Assembly: GCF_905171765.1 (NCBI RefSeq) | Contig: NC_053391.1 | Location: forward strand, 263,703,918-263,767,917 | Origin: Bufo bufo | Lineage: Eukaryota > Chordata > Amphibia > Anura > Bufonidae | Direction of reading: 5' to 3' | DNA length: 64,000 nt | Shown: positions 10,903-23,500 of the stretch, in pieces | Position numbering within the stretch: position 1 is the first letter of the stretch | Layout: every line of letters starts with the position of its first letter | The notes under the pieces: model-generated | Seen by the model: only the letters and a program-made list of their open reading frames with translations | Database searches by the model: none | What the model was told of the DNA's origin: nothing | Position numbers and translations under genes: made by a program

Positions 10903-12640
10903 TGAAAGAATATAAGCCCTGTATATACAGGGTGTATCTCACACGACACACGGCCTGACCCACAGTAGGCCTGAATTAAAGATTTGTGCACCAAATGGCG
11001 GTATTTCAAATATCTGGATCTAACCCAAATGTATAAAGGGTGTATCTCACAATGACATCTGCATCAAAGGCTGCCAACAATTTTTTTTTTTTGCCCAAAC
11101 GAGTGTTTGTTTAATAGCTGAATTTGACAGCAGTATATAAGCCTGTAATTTCACATGTGCTGATGCTGCAAGGCCTGAAAATAGTGTTTTTTAGCAAAAA
11201 AGTGTGTTTTTAAAACCCCAGAAAATGATGGCTGTATGTCAAGCTTAAATTGCACACTGACTAATCCAGATGTTGTAGATTGCCAAAAAAGTGTTTTTTT
11301 GGTATCAGAATATTTAAGGCTACTTTCACACTAGCGTTCTGCTGTCCGCTCGTGAGCTCCGTTTGAAGGTGCTCACGAGCGGAGCAGAACGCTTCCGTCC
11401 AGCCCTGATGCAGTCTGAATGGATGCGGATCCGCTCAGACTGCATCAGTCTGGCGGCGTTCAGCCTCCGCTCCGCTCGCCTCCGCACGGCCAGGCGGACA
11501 GCTGAACGCTGCTTGCAGCGTTCGGGTGTCCGCCTGGCCGTGCGGAGGCGAGCGGATCCGTCCACACTTACAATGTAAGTCAATGGGGACGGATCCGCTT
11601 GAAAATGACACAATGTGGCTCAATCTTCAAGCGGATCCGTTCCCCATTGACTTTCAATGTAAAGTCTGAACGGATCCGCTCAGGCTACTTTCACACTTAG
11701 AAAATTTTCTAAGTTTTAATGCAGACGGATCCGTTCTGAACGGATGCGAACGTCTGCATTATCGGAGCGGATCCGTCTGATGAAACATCAGACGGATCCG
11801 CTCCGAACGCTAGTGTGAAAGTAGCCTAAGCTGTATATATTAAACTTGAAATTAACACTTGCAGATCAGGAAAATACAGTTTTTTGGCAAAAAAGTGTGT
11901 TTTTAAAACCCCAGAAAATTATGGCCGTATTTCTAGCTTAAATTACACACTTACTAATCCAGATGTTGTATATTGCCAAAAAAGTGTTTTTTTAGTAACA
12001 GAATATGAAAGCTGTATATAATAAACTTGAATTTAACACTTGCAGATCAGAAAAATAGTGGTTTTTGGCAAAAAAAAAGTGTGTTTTTAAAACCCCAGAA
12101 AATGATGTCTGTATTTCTAGCTTAAATTGCACACTGACTAATCCAGATTTTGTATATTGCCAAAAAAATTGGGATTTTCAATGTCCCAAAAGCTCAGATG
12201 CAGTGCTGGTGCACTGAGCCTGCTTAAAATGGCCGCCGCCGCCCACCTAACTGACTTATTTTCGTTCACTGGGCTCAGGGCAGGATAAAAAATTGTGCCC
12301 TGCACCCACAAAACACAATGTATGTAGATCGCTGAGTTAGATTCAGATTTTGAGCAAAGACTCTCTCCTATTCTCTCCCTGAAATCACCAGCAGCATCCT
12401 CTCCCTACACTATGCACAGCAGAGTGACGTGCAGCGCTACGTGACTCCAGCTTATATAGAGGCTGGCTCACATGCTACACTGGCCAATCACAGCCATGCC
12501 ATTAGTAGGCATGGCTGTGATGGCTTCTAAGGTCAGACAGTTAACCGTTTGTTGATTGGCTGCTCTGCAGCCTTTCAAAAAGCGCCAAGAAAGCGCCGAA
12601 CACCGAACCCGATATTGTTCTATCTGGAAATTGATGGCAC
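10903..12640. repeat. Repeat family R1, copy with internal tandem units
   Basis: Contains imperfect tandem units of about 190 bp around 'tatattgccaaaaaagtg' and 'ttttaaaaccccagaaaat'. The whole block is the reverse complement of 42,536-43,640, in the same order, including the outer 'gaacccgaa' text at one end and 'ccctgtatatacaggg' at the other. It is interrupted by a MITE at 11,318-11,826. There is no ORF; it is probably a non-autonomous DNA element, superfamily unknown. Confidence 0.7.
11318..11826. mobile_element. MITE with GGCTACTTTCACACTAGCG ends
   Basis: Inverted ends GGCTACTTTCACACTAGCGTT and the complement at 11,806-11,826, flanked by TAA on both sides. The 3-bp TAA duplication fits PIF/Harbinger-type MITEs. 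The interior consists of further inverted blocks around 'acggatccgc'. It sits inside repeat R1. Confidence 0.8.
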
Positions 12641-12901
12641 ATCCCCAGGTTACAGTGTCTAGGTTCCTACCTCTGACACCTGCAGCTGTCTCAAGAACGG
12701 GACCCTGTCACACACAGCCAGGAAAGGGGGAAGTTACCGACGTTGTGCTGCTCTCTCCTTTCACTTTAGTGGGGCTTAAGAAAATAGCCAAGTAGGCGAG
12801 CTCCGCTCTTTTTGGATGTGACATTTTTTATATGGATATGCCGTTAATGGGCAGATATTTTACCCCGCAGGGCAGGTTTTGTCTATCAAGCTGAAACAGT
12901 T
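12641..12901. other. Non-coding junction before copy 2
   Basis: No ORF, terminal repeat or known element recognised. The start of the duplicated segment is just after a 'cagttg' at 12,897-12,902. Confidence 0.3.
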
Positions 12902-13732
12902 GGTTTCCAACCACATATTTACTATGCTTTCCTGTGCTTCTATAGGAACTCGACTTTATGGATTAAACACACAGCAGTCATAGCATCACCAAAATTTATG
13001 ATGCATCGACCAAGCAGGTTCAATCACCAACCACACGGAGATGGTTACAACAGTCTTCCTATATGCGTGGCATGCCGGTGGACGCCAGGCTGATAGTTAA
13101 GGCAAGAAGCTTTCAGGATACAAGCCCCAGACCAGCGTCCCAGATGGAGAAACCAAGAGTCAACAGAGATCACAACAGTCTTCTTCTCTGTGTGCACATC
13201 CAACATGGAGGTCAGATGGGCACATTTCAATATATTTCCATCCTTCACAATAGGTAAGTAAGATATACAGGTTAGTAGACCCCAACCAGGTGGAATTATC
13301 AATGGCTCTGATCCAGGGTCTTCCGACCGATGGACTTTTCTCAGAGTCAAGAAGGATTTTTTTCCCTGTGACACAAACTGGCCAAATGTGTCCAGGTTTT
13401 TGCCTTCATCTGGATCACAATTTTTCTCTGGAGGGATTTTATTTTAATAAATGATTTTGAAATGGATAACCGTGTCATATATTTATTTCTCTATGTGATA
13501 AGGAGCCCAAATAAAAGTATCCTGCTGTTTTCCCCTATGGCCACTGACACTGAAGTAAGCTATGACTTTCATTTTGAAACAGAACTGGTTAAGTGTCATC
13601 TAAAAATTTTCAGGACAGTTGGAGGACTTTGAATTCGGGTTGAGTTTATTCATCCAGTATGGAATTTTCTGGCCAGTTAGGTAGAATCTGACCTGCGATA
13701 GATAGACGGCCTATATTGTAGCGTGTACTATA

Positions 13733-15331
13733 CAGTGGGGGAAATAATTATTTGACCCCTCACTGATTTTGTAAGTTTGTCCAATGACAAAGAAATGAAA
13801 AGTCTCAGAACAGTATCATTTCAATGGTAGGTTTATTGTAACAGTGGCAGATAGCACATCAAAAGGAAAATCGAAAAAAAAACTTTAAATAAAAGATAGC
13901 AACTGATTTGCATTTCATTGAGTGAAATAAGTATTTGAACCCCTACCAACCATTAAGAGTTCTGGCTCCCACAGAGTGGTTAGACACTTCTACTCAATTA
14001 GTCACCCTCATTAAGGACACCTGTCTTAACTAGTCACCTGTATAAAAGACACCTGTCCACAGAATCAATCAATCAATCAAGCAGACTCCAAACTCTCCAA
14101 CATGGGAAAGACCAAAGAGCTGTCCAAGGATGTCAGAGACAAAATTGTAGACCTGCACAAGGCTGGAATGGGCTACAAAACCATTAGCAAGAAGCTGGGA
14201 GAGAAGGTGACAACTGTTGGTGCGATTGTTCGAAAATGGAAGGAGCACAAAATGACCATCAATCGACCTCGCTCTGGGGCTCCACGCAAGATCTCACCTC
14301 GTGGGGTGTCAATGGTTCTGAGAAAGGTGAAAAAGCATCCTAGAACTACACGGGAGGAGTTAGTTAATGACCTCAAATTAGCAAAACCATTGGAAACACA
14401 TTACACCGCAATGGATTAAAATCCTGCAGGGCTCGCAAGGTCCCCCTGCTCAGGAAGGCACATGTGCAGGCCCGTCTGAAGTTTGCCAATGAACACCTGA
14501 ATGATTCAGAGAGTGACTGGGAGAAGGTGCTGTGGTCTGATGAGACCAAAATAGAGCTCTTTGGCATTAACTCAACTCGCTGTGTTTGGAGGAAGAAAAA
14601 TGCTGCCTATGACCCCCAAAACACCGTCCCCACCGTCAAGCATGGGGGTGGAAACATTTTGCTTTGGGGGTGTTTTTCTGCTAAGGGCACAGGACAACTT
14701 ATTCGCATAAACGGGAAAATGGACGGAGCCATGTATCGTGAAATCCTGAGCGACAACCTCCTTCCCTCTGCCAGGAAACTGAAAATGGGTCGTGGATGGG
14801 TGTTCCAGCACGACAATGACCCAAAACATACAGCAAAGGCAACAAAGGAGTGGCTCAAGAAGAAGCACATTAAGGTCATGGAGTGGCCTAGTCAGTCTCC
14901 GGACCTTAATCCAATCGAAAACCTATGGAGGGAGCTCAAGCTCAGAGTTGCACAGAGACAGCCTCGAAACCTTAGGGATTTAGAGATGATCTGCAAAGAG
15001 GAGTGGACCAACATTCCTCCTAAAATGTGCGCAAACTTGGTCATCAATTACAAGAAACGTTTGACCTCTGTGCTTGCAAACAAGGGTTTTTCCACCAAGT
15101 ATTAAGTCTTTTTTTGTTAGAGGGTTCAAATACTTATTTCACTCAATGAAATGCAAATCAGTTGCTATCTTTTATTTAAAGTTATTTTTTCGATTTTCCT
15201 TTTGATGTGCTATCTGCCACTGTTACAATAAACCTACCATTGAAATGATACTGTTCTGAGACTTTTCATTTCTTTGTCATTGGACAAACTTACAAAATCA
15301 GTGAGGGGTCAAATAATTATTTCCCCCACTG
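13733..15331 (+). mobile_element. Tc1/mariner transposon (copy 2 only)
   Basis: Long inverted terminal repeats (about 210 bp) start CAGTGGGGGAAATAATTATT and end with the complement, flanked by the TA target duplication (13,731-13,732 and 15,332-15,333). Copy 1 has the uninterrupted TA site near 833. Within each terminal repeat the motif 'aaataattatttgacccct' near the end recurs in variant form 'aaataagtatttgaacccct' inside, the IR/DR arrangement known from Tc1-like elements. Confidence 0.95.
14102..15105 (+). pseudogene. Tc1-type transposase, one frameshift
   Basis: DD34E transposase that would bind the terminal repeats and cut and paste the element. The N-terminal half (14,102 to about 14,385) shows two helix-turn-helix regions joined by an [13 protein letters not shown]-like motif. 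The C-terminal half (from about 14,386) has [11 protein letters not shown] with the first Asp, [10 protein letters not shown] with the second Asp and [11 protein letters not shown] with the Glu 34 residues later, and ends normally (KGFSTKY). A small deletion after DLKLA near 14,383 removes roughly six or seven residues and shifts the frame, so the first half runs into a stop at 14,419. Otherwise it looks well preserved, so the damage is recent. Confidence 0.93.
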
Positions 15332-15896
15332 TATATCTTATTGTGTGAGTTGCATCCCATATTGTTCTGATCCTTCTGTATTTGATAAAGGATTACTTTC
15401 GGCTCCGCTGAATCTGGGAGGCCGTGTGGTGATAGGAACATCTATATTTTCATCCAATTCAATTATGCTAATACCAGATGTTGGGTCAAGTGGGCCCTTG
15501 TGGTATTGTTTAATAAGATAAGCACCAATCTTCACACAAGAAAATCAGTCAATCCCATGGAAATGTATGGAGGTCTAGAGATAAAGTCTCTACTCACAGC
15601 ATGAGGTGGACAGGCTGTAGGACTACATAGGAATATGAGTAAATATACATATTAGGGCTCATGTACACGGTTGTAAGTGTTTTATTGTCTGTAAATGGCA
15701 GATCCGCAAAAGCCGGATCCCAGCCGAGTGCATGCCACCATTTATTTTTTTACTTCTGTAGAAATGTCTAATCCTTGTCCACAAAACGGACAAGAATAGG
15801 ACATGTTCTACCATTCTACAGTAATTGGAGTGACTTTAAACACATTTGTGTGATCCTCTGAGATGGAAGCAGGTAGACACTGACCCTGTTTTATCC

Positions 15897-16322
15897 TTAA
15901 AGAGGTTATCCCATGACTAATGTAAAAAATTTAAATCAGACATCATATAGTACATGACAACCTCTTTCTAACAAAGCTAGAACCAGCCAGAAAATCTCCC
16001 CATTCAATGCCCTGCTAGATTTATATCAAGCTGGCAGCTTAAAGGGAGTGTCTTTTCTGCTGTAGCTAAGGGGGCATGTCCATGCTCTCCCTATCACAGC
16101 TCAGGAGCCAGTTGAAGGATGAAACTGAGCATGTGCGGCCATCTCAGTGAGCAGGTCAAAGAAATAAGAAAAAAACAAACAGCAGGTGGCGCTTCACAGA
16201 TATATTTTATTAAATAACTATGGCTATGCAAACATTTTAATTACATATAAATACAAAAGTATTCAGACCCAGGTACTGGTTTGAAAACTGTAGAATATTT
16301 TCTGTGGGACAACCCTTTTAAA
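15897..16322. mobile_element. MITE with AAAGAGGTTATCCC-type ends (copy 2)
   Basis: Second copy of the element at 1,395-1,821. The right end reads GGACAACCCTTTTAAA, closer to a TTAA flank than in copy 1. No ORF. Confidence 0.5.
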
Positions 16323-16805
16323 TGCTGGGGGGGGGGGGGGGGATGTCCCTCTGTAACAGCTCTTTTTTATATAAACGTAACTTTCTTTTGTAAAATGAAA
16401 CGTAGGTCAGCATCCTTACACAGGACAAGGATGGATTTGCAGATGATTGCCACAATATCCTTACAGATATGGCTGAAATGTGTACTAATGGTAAATTTGT
16501 CACATGTAGAGGCACATTTATCTTGAGATGATCTTCTTGTTGTTTACACAGGTTCATCAAGCAGCAGCCCTTTCTTTGGCCATACTTAAATGATTGACAT
16601 TATTTCCACGTTTGCTCAATTTGATCATTATGTGTTCACATTTCCTTTCAAATGCAGACTCTTCACTAGAAACTCTTCTTGCCCTAACAAATTCACCCAT
16701 GTGTCGGTTTTTGTAGGTCTACAAAAGCCTCTAATACGAACACGTCACTAGACAGGCCCTTATCAATTGGGCATTCAAAAGATGACTAGCAATCGGAAGT
16801 TGGTG

Positions 16806-17783
16806 AGTACCGTATTTTACGCCCTATATGGCCCCCAAAAGTGGGAGGAAAATGGCAGTGCATCTTATGGGGCGAAGGCTGCCATTTTTACACTGATACA
16901 CCGCCGACCGCAAACTGCACAGCGCGGCCGGCATGTGTATCAGCAAGGGGGGAGGAGGGGCTGGGGGCCGGCCTTTAGTTTTATAATGGCAACGGGGCCC
17001 GTTGCAGTCACTGTATTCTATTGCACCGGGCCCCGCTCACTGTACTAATGCCATCTACTGTAACTGCAGGCATGCAATGGTTAACTATAGATATGTTAGA
17101 TCCAGCGCTGAGCAGCCTGTACTTACGATCATAGCAGGCTCGAGGCTGGGCACTGGCAGCGTAACTTCCTACGTCACGTGCCTGCTCCGCCCACTTTATG
17201 AATGAAGCAGGCGGCACAGGCACGTGACATAGGAAGTTACGCTGCCAGTGCCCGCCCGCCCAGCCTCCTGCCTCCTATGATCGTAAGTACAGGCTGCTCA
17301 GCGCTGGATCGAACATATCTATAGTTAACCATTGCATGCCTGCAGTTACAGTAGATACCAGTAGGACAGTGAGCGGGGCCCGGTGCAATGGAATACAATG
17401 ACTGCACTGGGCCCCCGCTGCCATTTAAAAACTAGTGTAGATGCCAACCCCCAACCTCTGTATTGGGGGTCATTCACAGTGGCTGACTGTTATGGGGGGG
17501 ATCTGTGGATGTCAAATAGTATAAAATGCTATTTATGTCATCCACAGATCCCCCACCAAAGCAGTGTCATGCCAACCACAGATGCCCCCATAACAGTGCC
17601 ATCCACAGACGCCCCCATAACAGTGTCAGCCACAGACCCCCATAACAGTGTCATTCACAGGCTACCATTAGTTCAAAGCCCACCTAAAGCACACCTTTTG
17701 GTTCAAAATATTTTTTTTCTTATTTTCCTCCTCAAAAACCTAGGTGCATCTTATGGGCCAGTGTGTCTTATAGGGCGAAAAAT
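16806..17783. mobile_element. Non-autonomous DNA transposon, ACCGTATTTTACGCCC end (copy 2)
   Basis: Copy 2 equivalent of 2,304-3,373, with the same palindrome (17,015-17,410). The internal short tandem part is about 90 bp shorter. No transposase. Confidence 0.6.
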
Positions 17784-18027
17784 ACTGGTTTAGTTTACCG
17801 GTAAATCCTTTTCCAGGAGTCCGACATGACAGCACCCATGGAGGTTGTCCTATTGGTCTCTGTAGGGACAGGAAGCGAGAGAGATTAAAAGGCACCCTCC
17901 CCTCCCACTCTCCAGTGTTTTTCTAAATTACTACACCGGATAGGATCCGACACCTTTTTTTAATAACAATGTTACATTCACACTGCCATCAAGGTTGGAA
18001 CCATTATACCAGGGAGGGTAATATGGG

Positions 18028-18112
18028 GTGCTGTCATGTCTGACTCCTGGAAAAGGATTTACCGGTAAACTAAACCAGTATTTCCAGGACGTCCCTCCAT
18101 GACAGCACCCAT
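18028..18112. repeat. DIRS internal complementary region
   Basis: Reads 'ggatttaccggtaaactaaa' followed by 'tatttccaggacgtccctcc': the reverse complement of the left terminus directly joined to the reverse complement of the right terminus. It serves as the template that completes both ends of the circular cDNA in DIRS elements. Confidence 0.9.
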
Positions 18113-18134
18113 GGAGAACTAACAAATTAATCTT

Positions 18135-18660
18135 CTAGGGGAAGACTACTGCCTGAAGGACTTTCCGCCCGAAAGCCAAGTCCTGGCAGGCCAACACATC
18201 TAATCTGTAATGTCTGGCTAAAGTCAGGAAGTTAGACCAGGTTGCAGCCCTGCAAATCTGGTCAATTGTAGCATTTGCCTTCTCTGCCCAGGAAGTTGCC
18301 ATGGCTCTAGTAGAATGCGCCTTCAAGTTTAAAGGACAGGTCTTCTCCTGAAGTCTGTATGTTTCTTTAATAGTGTCTTTAATCCATCGTGCCAACGTCT
18401 GTTTTGAAGTTTTCAGGCCTCTATTCTTCCCACCAAATTGGATGAATGAATTACTTGATCTTCTCCAAGTACTTGTCCTGTCAAGGTAGGCTAGGATCGT
18501 TCTTCTAACATCCAGACACTGGAATCTCTTCTCCTGTATATTTTTGGGAGAGGAACAAAATGAAGGGAGTGTTAGCTCTTGCTCTCTATGAAAGGTTGAG
18601 ACCACCTTAGGTAAAAAGGCTGGATCTAGCTTCAGGATTATGCGATCATCCAGAATCCTT
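18135..18660 (-). pseudogene. DIRS tyrosine recombinase, C-terminal half (copy 2)
   Basis: Continues in frame with the N-terminal part at 36,430 once LINE-A and one copy of its target duplication are removed (junction ...SIKEPYL / RILDDR...). It contains the H-x-x-R box (AHSTRAM) and the tyrosine region (LARHYRLD), so the catalytic R-H-R-Y set can be read across the two halves. It ends at a normal stop at 18,135. The gene is split by 17.7 kb and is therefore non-functional. Confidence 0.88.
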
Positions 18661-18675
18661 AAGTATGGTTCTTTA
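18661..18675. repeat. LINE-A target-site duplication, 3' side
   Basis: AAGTATGGTTCTTTA, identical to 36,415-36,429. Confidence 0.95.
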
Positions 18676-18917
18676 TATTCAACATTTTATTGAAAGTATC
18701 ATTGAAAGTAGTCATATACAAAATAAAATTTTGACATGTTCAGTAATCAACATTGTACATATGCTGAAATGACATCCATTTGACAAAAATAGAAAATACA
18801 ATTTTGATAATCCCTCAAACAACCTTCCCACCCCTCCCCCCAACTTCTGTCATCTGGATACTACCCACCAATCTTTGACATTTATACCTGTGCGGATGCT
18901 GCTATATATTTATATCT

Positions 18918-20192
18918 CTATCCTACTTTCAATTTTCCCAATGTTCCTTTCAGATCTCTCAACAAATACCACTCTGTATGTTGAAAATTTGCCATAAGGG
19001 ATTTAATATCATCTACAGGTAAATGTCTGGACATAAAGAAATTCCATTTATCTAGGAATCTAGTAGACTTTAGATTCTTGTGTGCCTCTAACTGGTCCAT
19101 AAGCAGAAAGTGTCTCATTTGATTTAGGAATTCTCTCTCAGACAGTATACGTGGATCGAGCCAATTTCGTAAACTTCTCACAGCTACAAGTAATACTCCG
19201 TCCACTAACCCAGGAATCCCGACACTGTCTGGGAAAATATGAAATAACACTCCAGGCTCGAAAGGCAGACCTATTTGCCATGTGTCTTTGATCCAGACAA
19301 GACCCATCCCTAGTATAACCGAACCTTTGAGCAGAGCCATATACAGTGTTCTAGGTCCGCTTTAGGCGTACCACATTTAGGACAATTGGTCAGCCTAGTC
19401 ATAGTATTAGCTAATGATGGAATATTAAAGGCATAAATTGCCCTATGTATCAACTTAAATTGGGACTCTCTCCACCCCTCACAGGCCACTGCTTTCCTTG
19501 TTCTCAACCAACCATGCATGATCTTATCTCTCCAATCACCCTCTCCCAGGAATTGTCTCCATCCCTTGTATAATTGAGCATAAGTTTTATCATTCTCTCT
19601 GTCCCTCAAGTGCTTGTAGATTTCTGATAACGTTAGTCTGGTTCCCAACTGCTTAAGTAATACATCAAAGCTGTTTGCGGTGTATTCTCGGCTAACATCT
19701 CGTAATCTGTTTTTACAGAAATGTATGAGTTGAATATACTGCAATTCGTGACCCTTGATAGCCCAAATTTTTCCTGTAATTCCGGCAGTGTCAGATACCT
19801 TGGATCCTTGTCATGCAAAAGTTGACGGAATACCCTGAGTCCCTTATCCTTCCAAAAATCGAATAACTTATTCTGTTTTCCTATTTCAAAATCAGGATGA
19901 TTCCAAAGCGGCATGAATTTAGATGCTAAAAAGGATAGGCCATATAGCTTCCTCACCTCCTTCCAGGCTACAATTGTATCTCTCTCATTGTCACCGCAGT
20001 CTTAATACCTATGGGTAATGATGCAAGCTTGGAGTGTAAAAGCGTTCCCAGATCATATCCCTGCGCTAACTCACCTTCTAATTGAAAGTTAGAGTAGTGT
20101 GATGACCGAGCCAACCAATCTTTACAGTGGCGGAAGAGGCTTGCCAAGTTGTACAGTCTTATATCTGGGAAGTTCGCTGCTCCCTTTTCCAC
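18918..20192 (-). pseudogene. LINE-A ORF2, C-terminal part (copy 2)
   Basis: Part of ORF2 downstream of the LINE-B insertion. It starts with SLPVEKGAANFPDIRLYN, the usual 'P-x-x-x-GG-x-x-x-P-x-x-x-x-Y' region after the RT, and includes the C-terminal CX2CX8HX4C finger (CPKCGTPKADLEHCIWLC, about 19,365). Frameshifts separate four open pieces (19,968-20,192, 19,633-19,956, 19,310-19,744, 18,918-19,340). Confidence 0.88.
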
Positions 20193-20196
20193 TGGT

Positions 20197-20211
20197 AAGG
20201 ATACATTTTTT
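20197..20211. repeat. LINE-B target-site duplication, 3' side
   Basis: AAGGATACATTTTTT, identical to 26,337-26,351. The plus-strand site TTTTTT/AAAG matches the TTTT/AA preference of L1 endonucleases. Confidence 0.93.
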
Positions 20212-20505
20212 TTTTTTTTTTTAAATTGTTTATTTTATTGATTTTTTTATCAATGAAAAAATAATACAGGTACGTTGTCTCATAGCACAGTCGTAAGAGG
20301 CAATACAGGTACAATACTATGTTGCATAACGTCAATATCAACAAATGTACATTAGTATACAAAACATACATTTTGCATCTGAGGCCAATAAACGCACTAA
20401 GGGCTGAAACCACAAAAGGACATAAGACAATTACAGTGACACGACACATGGGGGAAATTAGAGGAAGGGGGAAAAATAACAATCTAACTGGTAATCAAAG
20501 GTCTT

Positions 20506-23500
20506 TTATTGTAAGTGATCAAAAGCGTCATCCCATGTTTGCCAGATCTTTGTAAATCTATCGACTGAGTTAGTAATACATGCAGTTAAGTATTCCATTT
20601 TCCTAACTTCCCTTACACTATGTATGAGGTCCATTCGGGTAGGCGCGTCTGCCCTCAACCAAAACCTCGCAATTAGGCGTCTGGCCGCCGTTAACACCTG
20701 AAGGACTAATAGGAGGAATTGTTTTTTTAATGACATTTTTGGCATATTCAATAAGTAAAAAAAAGGTGTAAAAGGAAAACGAATTGCGAGGAGTTGAAAA
20801 AAGACAGACTCCACCATTCTCCAGAAGGGCACAATCACAGGACATTCCCAGAAAATGTGAAGGTGGGTCCCCTTACCTATCATACACCTCCAACATCTAT
20901 CAGAGATATCTTGGCTAAAGTGTTTTAATAGCTGTGGGGTATGATACCAAAACATAAGCACTTTATATGTGTTTTCCCTATATGTGATACATGAGGACGA
21001 CTTCGCTGCTCGTTCCCATATCTGTTTCCATTCTGCATACGTTATAGGATGGCCTAGAATTACTTCCCATTTAGACATGTAGGAGTGAGTGACAGAGGAG
21101 GATGATAGGATAAGATAAATGTCTGAAATGTGACCCTTCGTTGTAACAGTCAATTTACAAAGTTTCTCAAACAGCGTGGGGGTTGACACCTTCGTTGAGT
21201 GAAAGAGGTCCGAAAAAAAATGGCTAATCTGCACATATTGATACCTACAAGACTCTGGTAATTGATGCAAGGAACGTACCTCGTCAAATGAGAACAAGCC
21301 CAGAGTCCTATAGTTTACAACATCCGCAAATCTGAACAACTTCCTGGGAAACCATGTTTTAAGAAAAGCTGTGCTCATTCCCAACTTAAATAGTGGGTTA
21401 TACAGAAAGGAGACTATAGAAGATTTTTCCGATGCAAGTGAAAACAGTCTGTTACATCTCGACCATATGTTACATGTAAAAGACATAGGGCCCAGTAGTT
21501 CAGGTCTAAGTGAGGGTTGTAGGGAGTACCAAATGAGTGAGTTCGGATGTACAGGGGCTATCCACAACTTCTCTATTTCCATCCATCTGGAGTACGCGTA
21601 TATATTGGACCAGGCTGGCAGTCTTCTAAGGTGTGTAGCCCAGTAATATTTTTTAATATTTGGAACTGCTAATCCACCTTGAGTTTTGGGTGACATTAAA
21701 ATTGAGCAAGCTATGCGATGCCTCTTTCCATTCCAGATGAACCTGAATATGGATGACTGAAAATCCCGCAGCTCCTTCTCAGGGACAGGAATTGGGAGAG
21801 TCTCAAACAAATACAGTAATTTAGGCAAAATATTCATTTTAACTGATGCTATACGGCCCAAAAGGGAAATGGGAAAAGGCATCCATTTAATCAGTAAGGC
21901 CTTGAGTTCTCGGAACATAGATGGAAAATTTTGAGCGTACAACGAGGAATAAGTAGGGGTTAAGTTGACCCCCAAATACCTCAAGGACGTTTCCGTCCAT
22001 TGAAAATTAAAGGTAGATTTTAAGGTGGTCAAAATATCAGGGGCTAGGTTAAGAGGGAGAGCCTCAGTTTTTGTGGTATTAATTTTATAACCGGACAATC
22101 TACCATAAGTCTCTAGTAATTTAAAGAGATTGGGAAGCGAAATATGTAAGTCAGTTAATGTTAGCAGGATATCATCTGCGAATAGTGAAAGTTTGAATTC
22201 TACTGCATTCACTTTAATCCCATGAATATCAGGATGAGACCTAATGGCCGCCGCTAGGGGTTCTATGCATAGAACGAAGAGCAGAGGGGACAGTGGACAT
22301 CCCTGTCGCGTACCATTTTTTATAGGGAAAGGCAAAGAATGAGCATGCTTGATTTTCACTATCGCTGTAGGTTGGGCATATAGAACATGGAGGGCTGTAA
22401 GGAAAGGGCCTTTCAGACCGAAGGCCTCCATGGTAGAGAACATAAAAGGCCACCCTAAGCGATCAAACGCTTTCTCTGCGTCAAGACTTAGCAACAACGC
22501 CGAGTCTCTGCGCTTATTTGTGATATCAATTAAGTCAATGGTGCGCCTTGTATTATCTCCGCCCTGTCGGTTTCGAACGAAGCCCACTTGATCTTTATGG
22601 ATCAGTTGGGGTAGCCAGTCTGAAAGTCGGTTAGCCAGAGTTTTCGTGAAAATTTTCAGATCCGAATTAAGAAGTGCAATGGGCCTATAATTTCCACATT
22701 CTAGGGGATCTTTACCCGGTTTAGGTATTAAAGTTATATAGGAGTGTGACATTGAAGTGGGTATTGGTGATCCTTGTAGGAAAGAGTTGAACAACAGCGT
22801 CATATGTGGCAAAAGAATATCAGAAAATGTTGCGTAATAGATGTATGGTAGACCATCTGGCCCAGGGGCTTTATTATTGGGCAGCTGTTTCAGTACTTCC
22901 TGTAGCTCCTCCACAGTAATGGGAGCGTTTAATGAGGCAAGAGCTTCTCCTGACAACTGAGGAAGATCACACTTAGAAAGAAAGGAATCTAGGAGGAGTT
23001 TACTGCGCCTTGGGTCAGATGGGAGTTGTTGAGGGATAGAGTAAAGTGCCTTATAATAATCTTGAAATAAGTTGGAAATGACCTCTGGGTCATACACTAT
23101 TGCCCCATCCCCTCGCCTCATTGCAGTCGGAGTGTTTATAGTGCCAGAGTCCCGAAGCTGTCGAGCCAGGAGGGTATGCGGTTTGTTTCCCCACATATAA
23201 AATCTTTGACGCGAATATAGTAATTTTTTCTCAGTTTTATAAAACAATAATTCCTTCAATCTAGCACGCAGGGTTATAATGCGCCTAAGCAGAGGCCGCG
23301 AGCAACGGGACTCTAGCATCTTTTCTAAATCCTTCAGCTGTGAGGTGATATTGTGTTGTTGCATAGTACGGTCTTTTTTCAGTCGAGACCCCATAGCTAT
23401 ACATGCGCCTCTAAAGACTGCCTTGTGGGCTTCCCATATCATAGATATAGGGGGTCCTGAGGACTGATTTAAGGTGAAGTATTCTGTAAGGCCCTCACGT

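Noticed and set aside
12556..12795. Open frame of 79 codons at the end of the R1 repeat
   Set aside because: Starts within R1, lacks similarity to the inverted R1 copy's frame and has no recognisable domain.
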